Of a DNA stretch of 40,293 nucleotides, positions 15,735-24,809 are shown in pieces. The notes beneath the pieces are model-generated. The model was not told the DNA's origin, made no database searches, and saw only the letters and a list, made by a program, of their open reading frames with translations. Made by a program: the position numbers and the translations under genes. Position 1 is the first letter of the stretch. Every line of letters starts with the position of its first letter. Source of the DNA: an uncultured Bacteroidales bacterium (GTDB taxonomy: Bacteria > Bacteroidota > Bacteroidia > Bacteroidales > UBA932); NCBI GenBank assembly GCA_944322815.1, contig CALUQB010000027.1, positions 1 through 40,293 of the forward strand, written 5' to 3'.

Positions 15735-18700
15735 TCAATCCAGATAGTGTCCCAACAGTTTCCGACCTTCGGCTCCGCCTATTCCTCGCCTGCGGCAATA
15801 GTCCGAGAACTGTTCCTTTCCTATGTGTCTGATGTCTGGATAGCAGGCATCCGGGTGGATGAAGATCATTCCGCAGATGGATGCATCAGGAGTCATTCCA
15901 TAACTCTCGCTCAGTGATATTCCGAGCCTCTCCCTGTCTTTCAGGTGAGCCAGAATGTCTGCCTTTACCGAATGGTCAGGAAAGCACGGATAGCCGGCAG
16001 CAGGTTTTACTATAGTCATCCCGCCCTTCCCGACAGCATTCTGAATCATGGTGTCCAGCATGGCGGATGCTGCTTCCGCAAGTGTATCCAGGACTGCTTG
16101 TCCGATGAGGTCGTGTTCCCCGTCAGAATCGGCACTCACGGCGAATATGCCGCATACGGATTTTGCTCCGGTATCCTTCCCGGCCACGAAATCGGACAGT
16201 GACAGAGACGCTTTGTTTCCGTTTCTCAAGACGGAGACGCTTTCCTGTCTCAGCATGGGTATGGAAAACTTTTCCCCGTTTTTTTCCATGATTATGGTGT
16301 CCTCTTCGGACCAGGCTTCGAAAAATTCCATGGCTGCCATGATTTTCAGGTTTTCATGCTCTTTCATTTCAGCGATCCTGTTCAGGGCTTCTTCCTTGAT
16401 TTCGCGTGCCGTTTCGCACTGTGTATCCTGGATCCTGCAGATCAGGTAAAAGAGTTTCCAGTCGAAATAGGGCATCACTTCATCTGCCGGGATTTCTGTG
16501 GCGGGCAGAGAATCCAGGTCCAGTTCCGATTTTCCCAGATAGCTTTCTGCAGGGAAGGAAGGCGGGGGCGCACTTTCTCCTTTATTCTCCTTCATGCTGT
16601 ACAGTTTCCTGAGCTCTTCCTGTTTTCCATGCTCTTCGGCAATGAATTTTTCCCTGTCGCCCATGTATCTTTTCGCCATGACGGCACTGGCCGATGCATC
16701 AGCGCCGTAGAAGACAAGGTCGTATAGAGGGGCCAGTTTCACGGCGGTGTGCAGGGCGGAAGTAGTGGCTCCGCCTATGAAAAGGGGAGTGCTCATTTTC
16801 CTGATAGACATCTCACGGCATATTACTTCCATCTGATACAGGGACGGAGTGATCAGACCGCTCACGGCTATGATGTCGGCTCCGATGGACAGGGCCGTGT
16901 CCAGGATCTTTTCCTTTTCTGCCATCACACCCAGATCCGTGACATCGAATCCGTTGCATTTCAGTACTATGGCAGTGATGTTTTTCCCTATGTCATGCAC
17001 GTCCCCCTTGACTGTGGCGATGACGATTTTCGGTTTGCCGCTGCCGTCATTGCCGGAACCGGTTCCGGCATCCTTATTCATGAACGGATGGAGAATATCT
17101 ACGGCCTCTTTCATGATTTTGGCTGATTTCACCACTTGCGGCAGGAACATCTTGCCCTGTCCGAAATATTCGCCCACGGTTTCCATTCCTGACATCAGAG
17201 TTTCCTCAATGACCTTCACGGCGCTTCCTTTTTCTTCAAGAAGTGTCATCAGGTCAGTTTCAAGGTTTCCGGGGACTCCTTTCACCAGAGCTCTTATGAC
17301 CCTTTCTTCGGAAGTTCCGTCAGTTTCCATCCTGACAGCAGCCGTCTTGCCGTTCCCGGTTCCGTTTTTCGCGGCTGCATTTTGTCCTGCTATTTCCGAG
17401 GCCAGTTCTATCAGCCTGTCAGTAGCGTCTTTCCTTCTGTCGAAAATCACGTCTTCTATCCTTTCGAGAAGTTCCGGATCAATGTCATCGTAGACTTCGA
17501 GCATGGACGGATTCACTATGGCCATATCCAAGCCGGCCTTGATGGCATGGTAGAGAAATGCCGAGTGCATCGCTTCCCTGACCTTGTTGTTTCCGCGGAA
17601 GGCAAATGACAGATTCGATATGCCTCCGGATGTCAGCGCTCCCGGAAGATGAGTCTTGATCCATCTGACGGCTTCTATGAAATCTATCGCATATCTGGCA
17701 TGTTCTTCTATTCCGGTGGCGACTGACAGTACATTCACGTCGAAGATGATGTCGTGCGGTGGGATGCCGGCCTTACCTGTCAGGAGCCCGTATGCCCTGG
17801 AACATATTTCAATCTTCCTTTCATAATCGGTAGCCTGTCCTTTTTCATCGAAGGCCATCACTACCATGGCGGCTCCCAGTGCGTTTATCTCTCTGGCCTT
17901 GCGGATGAATTCCGCTTCTCCGTCTTTGAGGCTGATGGAATTCACGATGGATTTACCCTGCGCGTTCTTCAGGCCTGCCAGAAGAGTTTCTTCGTGTGAC
18001 GAGTCTATCATCAGCGCAGCCTTGGCGACATTCGGGTCATTGGAAATATACCGGGAGAATACAGTCATCTCGTGCGTGCTGTCGAGCATCGCGTCATCCA
18101 GATTCACATCTATGATAACGGCACCGTCTTCGATCTGGCCGGCGGCTATGCCCAGAGCATCTTCGTATTTCTTTTCTGAAATGAGTCTGGCGAATTTCCT
18201 GGATCCGGCCACGTTTGTGCGTTCTCCTATATTCGTGAACCGGTTCCTTTCCACATCGACAGTGACGGTTTCCAGTCCGCTTACTTTCAGGGGGCTGGAA
18301 TCATTGGCCGCTGGAATGGTCCGCGCCTTGATATTTACCAAAGCTTCGGATATGGCTCTGATATGTTCCGGCGTCGTTCCGCAGCATCCGCCGGCTATGT
18401 TCAGAAGTCCTTCTGCTGCCATTGCCTTCATGTCGGCCGCCATCTTTTCAGGAGACTCGTCATAGCCTCCCATTTCGTTGGGCAGACCTGCATTCGGATA
18501 GCAGCTTACTGCACAGTCCGCAAAGACCGCAACTTCCCTGACCAGCGGAGCCAGGCCTTCCGCTCCGAGTGAACAGTTCAGTCCGAAAGACAGGAGGGGA
18601 TAATGGCTCACTGCAGTGTAGAAAGCTTCCAGGGTCTGTCCTGTAAGCGTCCTTCCGCTTCTGTCTCCGACGGATACGGAGACCATCACGGGAAAATCCC

Positions 18701-19235
18701 TGTCAGGGTACAGTTCCGTCACTGCATGGAGCGCCGCTTTTGTATTCAGGGCATCGAAACATGTTTCAATGAGTATGGTATCCGCACCTCCTCTGACCAG
18801 AGCTTTTATCTGTTCCCTGTATGCTGACGCAATGTCATCGAAACTGTATTGTCTGACAGAAGGATCATCGGCTTCCTGTGACAGTGAGAGGGATTTGGAT
18901 GTGGGGCCCACGCTTCCTGCCACGAAAATCTTCCTCCCTGTCGCGATATAGCTGTCTGCGACTTTCCGTGCTATGGCAGCTCCGGCGTAGGCCATGTCGG
19001 CAGCCTTGTCCGACAGACCGTATTCGTTCTGGGATATTCTGTTTGAGCTGAATGTATTGGTCTCGATGATATCGGCTCCGGCTTCGATGTATTCCCTGTG
19101 TATTCTGGCGATGACTTCAGGTGCATCCAAGTTCAGCCTGTCGTTGTTCCCGTCAGAAGTAGGGGAGTATCGCTGGATCATCGTCCCCATCGCTCCGTCA
19201 AGTATCAATATTCTGTCTCTGAAATCCATTTTCAT
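15735..19235 (-). CDS. metH: Cobalamin-dependent methionine synthase
   Basis: The 1166-residue enzyme transfers the methyl group of 5-methyl-THF to homocysteine through cobalamin. Domains in order: homocysteine/zinc domain (1-310) with Cys221, Cys284 and Cys285 as ligands; pterin-binding domain (330-600); cobalamin cap (650-735); B12-binding domain with DVHDIGKN at 745-752 and axial His747; and the C-terminal SAM activation domain (about 880-1166), recognised by the KPAAGYPCFPDH segment. The protein is full length for the family, only slightly shorter than E. coli MetH. A low-complexity Gly/Asn linker lies at 720-735. No cobalamin riboswitch was recognised in the short upstream region. It is followed by metF, which supplies its methyl donor. 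Confidence 0.97.
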   Translation of the reverse strand: MKMDFRDRILILDGAMGTMIQRYSPTSDGNNDRLNLDAPEVIARIHREYIEAGADIIETNTFSSNRISQNEYGLSDKAADMAYAGAAIARKVADSYIATGRKIFVAGSVGPTSKSLSLSQEADDPSVRQYSFDDIASAYREQIKALVRGGADTILIETCFDALNTKAALHAVTELYPDRDFPVMVSVSVGDRSGRTLTGQTLEAFYTAVSHYPLLSFGLNCSLGAEGLAPLVREVAVFADCAVSCYPNAGLPNEMGGYDESPEKMAADMKAMAAEGLLNIAGGCCGTTPEHIRAISEALVNIKARTIPAANDSSPLKVSGLETVTVDVERNRFTNIGERTNVAGSRKFARLISEKKYEDALGIAAGQIEDGAVIIDVNLDDAMLDSTHEMTVFSRYISNDPNVAKAALMIDSSHEETLLAGLKNAQGKSIVNSISLKDGEAEFIRKAREINALGAAMVVMAFDEKGQATDYERKIEICSRAYGLLTGKAGIPPHDIIFDVNVLSVATGIEEHARYAIDFIEAVRWIKTHLPGALTSGGISNLSFAFRGNNKVREAMHSAFLYHAIKAGLDMAIVNPSMLEVYDDIDPELLERIEDVIFDRRKDATDRLIELASEIAGQNAAAKNGTGNGKTAAVRMETDGTSEERVIRALVKGVPGNLETDLMTLLEEKGSAVKVIEETLMSGMETVGEYFGQGKMFLPQVVKSAKIMKEAVDILHPFMNKDAGTGSGNDGSGKPKIVIATVKGDVHDIGKNITAIVLKCNGFDVTDLGVMAEKEKILDTALSIGADIIAVSGLITPSLYQMEVICREMSIRKMSTPLFIGGATTSALHTAVKLAPLYDLVFYGADASASAVMAKRYMGDREKFIAEEHGKQEELRKLYSMKENKGESAPPPSFPAESYLGKSELDLDSLPATEIPADEVMPYFDWKLFYLICRIQDTQCETAREIKEEALNRIAEMKEHENLKIMAAMEFFEAWSEEDTIIMEKNGEKFSIPMLRQESVSVLRNGNKASLSLSDFVAGKDTGAKSVCGIFAVSADSDGEHDLIGQAVLDTLAEAASAMLDTMIQNAVGKGGMTIVKPAAGYPCFPDHSVKADILAHLKDRERLGISLSESYGMTPDASICGMIFIHPDACYPDIRHIGKEQFSDYCRRRGIGGAEGRKLLGHYLD

Positions 19236-19293
19236 CTTTAGCGTGTATATGGCCTGTTGCAGGTTTTGGCGTATTGTTTTCGTCCTGAATAAA

Positions 19294-19339
19294 AAAACGA
19301 AGAAAATGTGTCATGTTATGTCCACACCTTCTTCGTTTT
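19294..19339 (-). terminator. Terminator after the biotin carrier gene
   Basis: AAAACGAAGAA (19294-19304) pairs with TTCTTCGTTTT (19329-19339), with more pairing inside around GTGT/ACAC. The minus strand then runs into seven T residues. It isolates the acyl-CoA decarboxylase cluster from metH. Confidence 0.8.
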
Positions 19340-19359
19340 CAAAACCGTATTTCAGTTCC

Positions 19360-19854
19360 TTATGCGATAGTTACGATAGGTGCTCCCTCCAGGACTGAGT
19401 CACCTTTGTTTACATTGATGGCGGTGACTGTGCCGCTTTGAGGCGCTTCGATATCGTTTTCCATTTTCATGGCTTCGAGTACTGCAACTTTCTGTCCCTG
19501 CTTGACGGCGTCCCCTACCTTTACGCATACTTCCACGATGACTCCAGGAAGTGGTGACGGAACAGGTTTCCCTGCTCCGGCTGCAGCAGGTGCAGGAGCC
19601 GCTTCTGTTTTAGGAGCGGCAGGCTGTGATGCCTGTGCCGGAGCCGGAGCGGGAGCTGCCGCCGGCTGCGGTGCAGGGGCCGGAACAGATGCCGGTGCCT
19701 GCATTACTGTGTTTGCGGCTGCAGTGCAGGCGGCTACACCTGATTCTACTGAATACTGTATTCCATTCACTGTGACGACAGCACTGTCCCCGTTGATGGA
19801 ATTGATTTCGACATTATATTCGTTGCCGTTGATTGTAAATTTGTACTGGCTCAT
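19360..19854 (-). CDS. Biotin carboxyl carrier protein of an acyl-CoA decarboxylase/carboxylase
   Basis: A 164-residue protein starting MSQYKFTING. A beta-rich N-terminal part is joined by an Ala/Pro linker (about residues 50-97) to a biotinyl domain. The biotin lysine is Lys130 in EAMKMEN, followed by the mirror-image strand ending APIVTIA. The carrier shuttles CO2 on biotin to or from the carboxyltransferase encoded two genes upstream. The frame is open to 19929, but the start at 19854 gives the family's usual N-terminus. The gene follows the 72-codon gene by 22 bp and ends at a good terminator. Confidence 0.93.
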   Translation of the reverse strand: MSQYKFTINGNEYNVEINSINGDSAVVTVNGIQYSVESGVAACTAAANTVMQAPASVPAPAPQPAAAPAPAPAQASQPAAPKTEAAPAPAAAGAGKPVPSPLPGVIVEVCVKVGDAVKQGQKVAVLEAMKMENDIEAPQSGTVTAINVNKGDSVLEGAPIVTIA

Positions 19855-19876
19855 TTCTCTATTGTTTACGTTTCGT

Positions 19877-20095
19877 TTATTTTCTTTCAGGCAGCTGTCT
19901 GAGAGTTGAATGCCTGTCGGCCCATGCACTGAAGGTCGGCTTGATAGTGATGACGAAACTTTCCTGATCGTGCACTATCCCGCAGGCTTCCATCTGCAGT
20001 GCCATGGCGATGGCGGCGTAAGTTTCCCCTGCAAGAGTCTGTTCCATGGCTCTTGCAAGCATGCCTGCCTTTTCCGGTGTCATAAGTCTGTCCAT
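19877..20095 (-). CDS. Small protein of the acyl-CoA decarboxylase cluster, OadG-tail-like
   Basis: 72 residues whose start codon lies two bases after the carboxyltransferase stop, so it is almost certainly translated with it. No membrane helix is seen. The centre reads AAIAMALQMEACGIVHDQES, followed by FVITIKPTFSAW and LRQLPER. This pattern resembles the soluble C-terminal tail of OadG/MmdD-type subunits, which interact with the carboxyltransferase, but without their N-terminal membrane helix. The resemblance is by eye and the role in holding the complex together is inferred. Confidence 0.65.
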   Translation of the reverse strand: MDRLMTPEKAGMLARAMEQTLAGETYAAIAMALQMEACGIVHDQESFVITIKPTFSAWADRHSTLRQLPERK

Positions 20096-20097
20096 AA

Positions 20098-21660
20098 CTA
20101 CATAGGAAGGTTATCGTGTTTCTTGGCCGGATTGGTCATTTTCTTGTTTGCCAGCTGTTCGAGAGCCCTGATCACGCGGAAACGTGTGTTCCTCGGTTCT
20201 ATCACATCATCGATGTAGCCATAGCTGGCAGCCTGGTAAGGATTGCAGAAGAGATCGTTGTATTCCTTCTTCTTCTCTTCGGCCACCTTAGCTTTTTCTG
20301 CCGGATCTTCGATAGCCTTGATATCCTTTGAATAGAGGATCTCCACGGCTCCATCGGCTCCCATCACGGCGATGTTCGCAGAAGGCCATGCATAATTTAT
20401 GTCACCGCGCAGCTGCTTGCAACTCATGACGATATGTGAGCCTCCGTATGATTTTCTGAGTGTTACGGTCACTTTAGGAACAGTAGCCTCGCCGTATGCG
20501 TACAGCAGTTTCGCTCCGTTCACTATGATGCCGCCATATTCCTGCTGGGTGCCGCAGAGGAAGCCCGGTACATCCACCAGGGTGACAAGAGGAATATTGA
20601 ATGCATCGCAGAACCTTACGAAACGTGCGGCCTTGCGTGATGCATTGATATCCAGTACGCCTGCCAGTATCTTTGGCTGGTTGGCAACGATACCCACGGA
20701 CTTGCCGTTCATGCGGGCAAATCCGATGATGATGTTCTTTGCCCAGTTCTTGTGTATTTCGAAGAACTTCCCGTCGTCTACGATGCTGCCGATCACCTGA
20801 TACATGTCGTATGCCTTGTTCGGGTTGTCAGGTATGATGTCGTTCAGAAGATCATCCACTCTGCTTGCCGGATCGTTGGTAGGTACGTAAGGCGGTTCCT
20901 CCATGTTGTTCTGAGGTATGTAGCTGAGTATTTCCTTGATGATTCTCAGACCTTCTTCCTCGTCTTCAGCAGCGAAATGTGCCACGCCGCTCTTGGTGGC
21001 ATGTACGCTTGCTCCGCCCAGCTCTTCCTGTGTCACTACTTCACCTGTGACGCTCTTTACCACTGCCGGTCCGGTAAGGAACATGTAGGAAGTGTTCTTG
21101 ACCATGATGTTGAAGTCCGTAAGGGCAGGGGAGTATACTGCACCGCCGGCACAAGGTCCGAAGATTCCTGAAATCTGTGGAATGACTCCCGATGCCATGA
21201 TGTTCCTCTGGAAAATCTCTCCGAAACCTGCAAGGGCGCAGATGCCTTCCTGAATACGTGCTCCGCCGGAGTCGTTCAAGCCGATGCAGGGAGCTCCGTT
21301 CTTCATCGCCATGTCCATCACCTTGCAAATCTTCTGGGCCATGGTCTCTGAAAGAGATCCGCCGGATACTGTGAAATCCTGGGCGAATACGTAAACAAGA
21401 CGGCCGTCGATAGTTCCCTGTCCGGTCACTACGCCGTCACCGTCATATTTGGTCTTTTCCATGCCGAAGTTTGTACAGCGGTGCTGTACGAACATGTCGA
21501 ATTCTTCAAAGCTGCCTTCATCGAGAAGCTTTGCAATCCTTTCCCTGGCAGTGAACTTGCCTTTTGCATGCTGGGCATCGATCCTTTTCTGTCCTCCGCC
21601 CATGCGGGCTTTCGCCCTGCGGTCTACAAGTTCCTTGATTTTTTCCTGTTGGATACTCAT
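20098..21660 (-). CDS. mmdA: Acyl-CoA carboxyltransferase subunit (methylmalonyl-CoA decarboxylase alpha / propionyl-CoA carboxylase beta type)
   Basis: A 520-residue carboxyltransferase of two crotonase-like halves. The N-terminal half carries [11 protein letters not shown] and [14 protein letters not shown], and the C-terminal half carries [18 protein letters not shown] and [12 protein letters not shown], which form the two acyl-CoA/biotin oxyanion sites. In Bacteroidetes this type usually acts on methylmalonyl-CoA or propionyl-CoA in the succinate-propionate pathway. A small OadG-like gene and a biotin carrier follow, but neither a membrane beta subunit nor a biotin carboxylase is next to them, so the sequence cannot decide decarboxylase against carboxylase. 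A large palindromic repeat lies 12 bp before the ATG. Confidence 0.9.
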   Translation of the reverse strand: MSIQQEKIKELVDRRAKARMGGGQKRIDAQHAKGKFTARERIAKLLDEGSFEEFDMFVQHRCTNFGMEKTKYDGDGVVTGQGTIDGRLVYVFAQDFTVSGGSLSETMAQKICKVMDMAMKNGAPCIGLNDSGGARIQEGICALAGFGEIFQRNIMASGVIPQISGIFGPCAGGAVYSPALTDFNIMVKNTSYMFLTGPAVVKSVTGEVVTQEELGGASVHATKSGVAHFAAEDEEEGLRIIKEILSYIPQNNMEEPPYVPTNDPASRVDDLLNDIIPDNPNKAYDMYQVIGSIVDDGKFFEIHKNWAKNIIIGFARMNGKSVGIVANQPKILAGVLDINASRKAARFVRFCDAFNIPLVTLVDVPGFLCGTQQEYGGIIVNGAKLLYAYGEATVPKVTVTLRKSYGGSHIVMSCKQLRGDINYAWPSANIAVMGADGAVEILYSKDIKAIEDPAEKAKVAEEKKKEYNDLFCNPYQAASYGYIDDVIEPRNTRFRVIRALEQLANKKMTNPAKKHDNLPM

Positions 21661-21671
21661 ATTGTTACCTG

Positions 21672-21744
21672 ACGTCAGTTCGATGAATTATTTTATTCAG
21701 TACCAGAGACTTCATCGAACTGACGTTGCGATTTCTTCGAAATC
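21672..21744. repeat. Dispersed palindromic repeat, copy 2
   Basis: Arms 21672-21687 and 21711-21726 make a perfect 16-bp stem with a 23-nt loop, followed by the same GATTTC-TTC-GAAATC mini-hairpin as copy 1. Compared with 14221-14294, the stem changes C-G to T-A at one pair and the loop differs at two bases. It lies between yebC and mmdA, so a transcript of mmdA would carry it in its leader. Confidence 0.85.
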
Positions 21745-21772
21745 TCTGTCCGTTTCCTTGACAAATCCCGGA

Positions 21773-22516
21773 CTATTCTTCGTCCTCGACTTTCATTGTA
21801 TGATATACATTCTGGACATCGTCGTCTTCCTCGAGCCTTTCGATAAGCTTGTCCAGTTCGGTACGCTGGTCTGCAGGCAGGTCTTTCAGCTCGACATTAG
21901 GGATTCTGGTGAATTCTCCGGATACAAGTTCGTAGCCGTTGTCTTCTATGTATTTCTGGATATTGTTGAAGGCCGTGTATTCTCCGTAGATGACGATGGT
22001 CTTGTTATCGTCTTCATCCACCTCCTCGAACACTTCTTCGGCACCGTAGTCGATAAGTTCAAGTTCGAGCTCATCGATGTCCACCGGTTTCGCGCTTTTC
22101 ATTCTGAACACGCATTTGTGATCGAACATGTATTCTGTGCTGCCGGATGTTCCGAGAGATCCACCGCTTTTCGTGAAATATGAGCGTATGTTTGCAACCG
22201 TACGGTTGTTGTTGTCAGTGGCAGCTTCTATGAGGAAAGCCACACCGTGAGGACCGTATCCTTCGAAGTTTACCTCCTTGTAGTCGCTCTGATCCTTGTC
22301 GCTTGCGCGTTTGATGGCTCTCTCGATATTGTCTTTAGGCATGTTCTCGCTGCGTGCAGTCTGCAGCAAGGCCCTCAGCCTTGGATTTCCAGTCACGTCA
22401 GGACCGCCCTGTTTTACTGCGATGGTGATTTCCTTGCCTATCTTGGTGAAGACACGGGCCATGTGTCCCCAACGTTTGAATTTTCTTTCTTTTCTGAATT
22501 CAAATGCTCTTCCCAT
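21773..22516 (-). CDS. yebC: YebC/PmpR-family (TACO1-like) translation or transcription factor
   Basis: 247 residues, the usual length. The start MGRAFEFRKERKFKRWGHMARVFTKIGKEI and the blocks NPRLRALLQTARSENMPKDNIERAI, FEGYGPHGVAF and KSGGSLGTSGSTEYMF (in part) are diagnostic. Members were long described as transcriptional regulators; recent work places several of them on ribosomes, relieving stalling. It follows the TPR gene by 14 bp on the same strand, so both probably share the promoter at 23284-23291. Confidence 0.95.
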   Translation of the reverse strand: MGRAFEFRKERKFKRWGHMARVFTKIGKEITIAVKQGGPDVTGNPRLRALLQTARSENMPKDNIERAIKRASDKDQSDYKEVNFEGYGPHGVAFLIEAATDNNNRTVANIRSYFTKSGGSLGTSGSTEYMFDHKCVFRMKSAKPVDIDELELELIDYGAEEVFEEVDEDDNKTIVIYGEYTAFNNIQKYIEDNGYELVSGEFTRIPNVELKDLPADQRTELDKLIERLEEDDDVQNVYHTMKVEDEE

Positions 22517-22530
22517 ATATCCTGTGACTT

Positions 22531-23205
22531 TTATTTGCTTGAGATAGTTTCAGCTCTGGATATGTATTTGTCTATATCCATGGCTTCCATGGACATAGGA
22601 TACTGTTCCTTGATGGTTTTGTATGCCTCTACGGCCTTGGCGTAGTTCCCGAGTGCCTCGTATGTGATGCCGGCCTTGAGGATGTAGGTCGCTGCAAAGG
22701 CATTGTCGATGACGGAAGCGGCCTTTTCGAAATATCTGACAGCCTGTGCATAGTCGGTAAGGCCTGTGTAAGCGTCGCCGATGCATGCAAGTGCCCTGGC
22801 TTTAAGGATGGCATCCTTGCCGTTGTACTTGTTGAGATAGCTTATGGCTTCGTTCCAGTTGCCGAGATTCAGTTCGCATATACCTGCGTAAAGGTATACT
22901 GACTTGCCGGCCTTGCTGCCGTACTGGTCGATTACCTGGGCAAAACCGAGGACGTTGCCGTCTCCGTTGAGCGCCAGTTCGTATTCCCCGTTACGGAAAT
23001 TGGCTTCTGCCTGGAATGTCTGTCCGAGAGCTTCCTGTCTGGCCGGCATATATCCGTATTTGTGATAAAGGAAGATGCCTGCGGCAGCGATGATAACTAC
23101 AGCGACTGCTGCCAGAATGATTTTCCTGTTGCTGGAAAAGAAAAGTTCTGTCCTGGACACTGCCTCAGCGACAGACGTATTTTTTTCTGTGTTTTCTTTA
23201 GACAT
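22531..23205 (-). CDS. Membrane-anchored tetratricopeptide-repeat protein
   Basis: 224 residues: a charged N-terminus, one membrane helix at about 29-47 (ILAAVAVVIIAAAGIFLY) and then several TPR-like helical pairs, for example AKAGKSVYLYAGICELNLGNWNEA, ACIGDAYTGLTDYAQAVRYF and KAGITYEALGNYAKAVEAY (parts). The topology with a cytoplasmic N-terminus and outward TPR domain resembles YfgM, which assists envelope protein folding in enterobacteria; that role is not shown here. It leads an operon with yebC. Confidence 0.85.
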   Translation of the reverse strand: MSKENTEKNTSVAEAVSRTELFFSSNRKIILAAVAVVIIAAAGIFLYHKYGYMPARQEALGQTFQAEANFRNGEYELALNGDGNVLGFAQVIDQYGSKAGKSVYLYAGICELNLGNWNEAISYLNKYNGKDAILKARALACIGDAYTGLTDYAQAVRYFEKAASVIDNAFAATYILKAGITYEALGNYAKAVEAYKTIKEQYPMSMEAMDIDKYISRAETISSK

Positions 23206-23283
23206 ATTTTAAGTATTTTTAATTTTATTCAGGTAAAATCAACGTCGGACAGCCATAGTCCATGGTGTGGCCGAAGTAGCGCG

Positions 23284-23291
23284 CAAATTTA
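23284..23291 (-). promoter_or_regulatory. -7 element before the TPR-yebC operon
   Basis: The minus strand reads TAAATTTG (TAnnTTTG), about 79 bp before the ATG at 23205. It is divergent from the recF promoter 42 bp away. Confidence 0.5.
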
Positions 23292-23333
23292 TAAAAAAAT
23301 GTATAAATCCACAATTATTTGGGTTTAATTCTC

Positions 23334-23341
23334 TATCTTTG
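23334..23341 (+). promoter_or_regulatory. -7 element before recF
   Basis: TATCTTTG matches TAnnTTTG and ends 35 bp before the recF ATG at 23377. It also argues against the upstream in-frame start at 23344, which would fall at or before the start of the transcript. Confidence 0.55.
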
Positions 23342-23376
23342 CATTGACAGGAAAACTTCAATATCGGCTTTCAGCG

Positions 23377-24474
23377 ATGCCCATACTTGAAAAAATAGTA
23401 ATATCTGATTTCCGGAACATCGGATTCCAGGAATTGGTGTTTTCACCTAACATAAACTGCATATCAGGAAATAACGGAGAGGGCAAGACAAACCTTCTTG
23501 ATGCCATCTATTATCTTTCGATGTCCAAGAGTGCCTTTTCATCGTCGGACAGGTACAACTTCCGCTACGGTACGGATTCTTTTTCCATCGGAGGTACTTA
23601 CCGGATGCAGAACGGCCTTGAGAGCCGTTTCTCAGCCGAGGTGAAGTCTTCCGGGGAGAAAAGGTTCAGACGGGATGACAAGCCGTATCCGAAAATATCC
23701 GATCATATAGGGGTACTGCCCGTGGTGATGGTTTCTCCTGCCGATATATCGCTGGTCAGCGAATCCGGAGAGGAGAGGCGCCGTTTCGTCAATTCGGTGC
23801 TCTCCCAGATGGACAGGGAGTATCTGTATTCCCTGCAGCAATACAACAGGCTGCTTTCGCAGAGAAATGCCATGCTCAAATCGATGAACTTCAGCCGAGA
23901 TCTTCTGGAAGTGCTGGACTCCCGTATGGAAAAGGCCGCCCGTCCCGTATATGAAGCCAGGAAGAAATTTGCGGAAGACATAGCCCCGGCAGTCACTCAA
24001 TATTATAATGTGCTGTCTTCGGGAAAGGAAAATGTCGGCATCGGGTATAAGTCCGATTTGCAGAATGCCGGTCTTGAAGAGGTGTTCATGAGACATTATG
24101 ACCGGGATTGTGCGTTGAAATATACTACATCAGGCATACAGAGAGACGATTTCGTCTTTACGATGGACGGGTATCCCATACGCAGATGCGGTTCGCAGGG
24201 GCAGCAGAAGTCGTTTCTCGTGTCATTGAAATTCGCCCAGTATGAGATCATGAAACGGAGCTACGGTTTTGCACCGATGCTTCTGCTCGACGATGTGTTC
24301 GACAAGCTGGACATGACCCGCATCTCGAATCTCCTCTCCATGGTCGCCGGAAACGAGTTCGGCCAGATATTCATCACCGACAGCAACAAGGTCAGGCTGT
24401 CTGGAATAGTGGATAGCATTACCAGCGACAGGGCGTATTTCGAGACTTCCGCCGGGAATTTCAAGAAGCTATGA
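23377..24474 (+). CDS. recF: DNA replication and repair protein RecF
   Basis: A 365-residue SMC-like ATPase that helps load RecA at single-strand gaps. It begins MPILEKIVISDFRNI; Walker A is GNNGEGKT at 31-38, the signature region is TSGIQRDDFVF...GSQGQQKSFLVSLKFAQ, and Walker B is LLLDDVFDKLD near the C-terminus. The first gene of a tight cluster: its last four bases overlap the start of the DUF721 gene. Confidence 0.95.
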   Translation: MPILEKIVISDFRNIGFQELVFSPNINCISGNNGEGKTNLLDAIYYLSMSKSAFSSSDRYNFRYGTDSFSIGGTYRMQNGLESRFSAEVKSSGEKRFRRDDKPYPKISDHIGVLPVVMVSPADISLVSESGEERRRFVNSVLSQMDREYLYSLQQYNRLLSQRNAMLKSMNFSRDLLEVLDSRMEKAARPVYEARKKFAEDIAPAVTQYYNVLSSGKENVGIGYKSDLQNAGLEEVFMRHYDRDCALKYTTSGIQRDDFVFTMDGYPIRRCGSQGQQKSFLVSLKFAQYEIMKRSYGFAPMLLLDDVFDKLDMTRISNLLSMVAGNEFGQIFITDSNKVRLSGIVDSITSDRAYFETSAGNFKKL

Positions 24475-24809
24475 ATGTCATGAAGAACAGACTTTCCAGA
24501 AAGGAGCCGGCTACCATGGGTGAAGTCGTCCACGAGTATGTCAGGAAGATGAAAATTGCCGCCGGACTGAATGAACAGTTGGTTTTCGATGCCTGGGATA
24601 TCGTCTCGGGCGCTGCAGGCTATACCGTGTCAAGGTATCTGAAAGACGGGGTCCTGTACTGTTCCATGAGTTCATCCGTGGTCAGAAGCCGTCTTTTCCC
24701 GAAGAGGGATGAACTTGTGAGGAAAATCAATGACTTTCTCCGTGAAGACGAACTGTTCGTGCAGGACGATCCGCGGACAGGTTTTGTAAGACAGATAGTA
24801 TTGAAATGA
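24471..24809 (+). CDS. DUF721 (DciA-like) protein
   Basis: 112 residues beginning MNVMKNRLSRKEPATMGEVV, followed by the usual DUF721 pattern: a W-D-I-V-S-G motif near residue 42, then hydrophobic strands ending in SSVVRSRLFPKRDELVRKIN. The family includes DciA, which loads the replicative helicase in many bacteria; a KH-like fold is known for it. Position right after recF is common across bacteria and supports a replication role. It overlaps recF by four bases and pdxB by four. Confidence 0.85.
   Translation: MNVMKNRLSRKEPATMGEVVHEYVRKMKIAAGLNEQLVFDAWDIVSGAAGYTVSRYLKDGVLYCSMSSSVVRSRLFPKRDELVRKINDFLREDELFVQDDPRTGFVRQIVLK

Noticed and set aside
15636-15735. A SAM or cobalamin riboswitch before metF.
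   Set aside because: Apart from one simple hairpin there is no recognisable conserved core of either class, and the space is too short for a cobalamin riboswitch.
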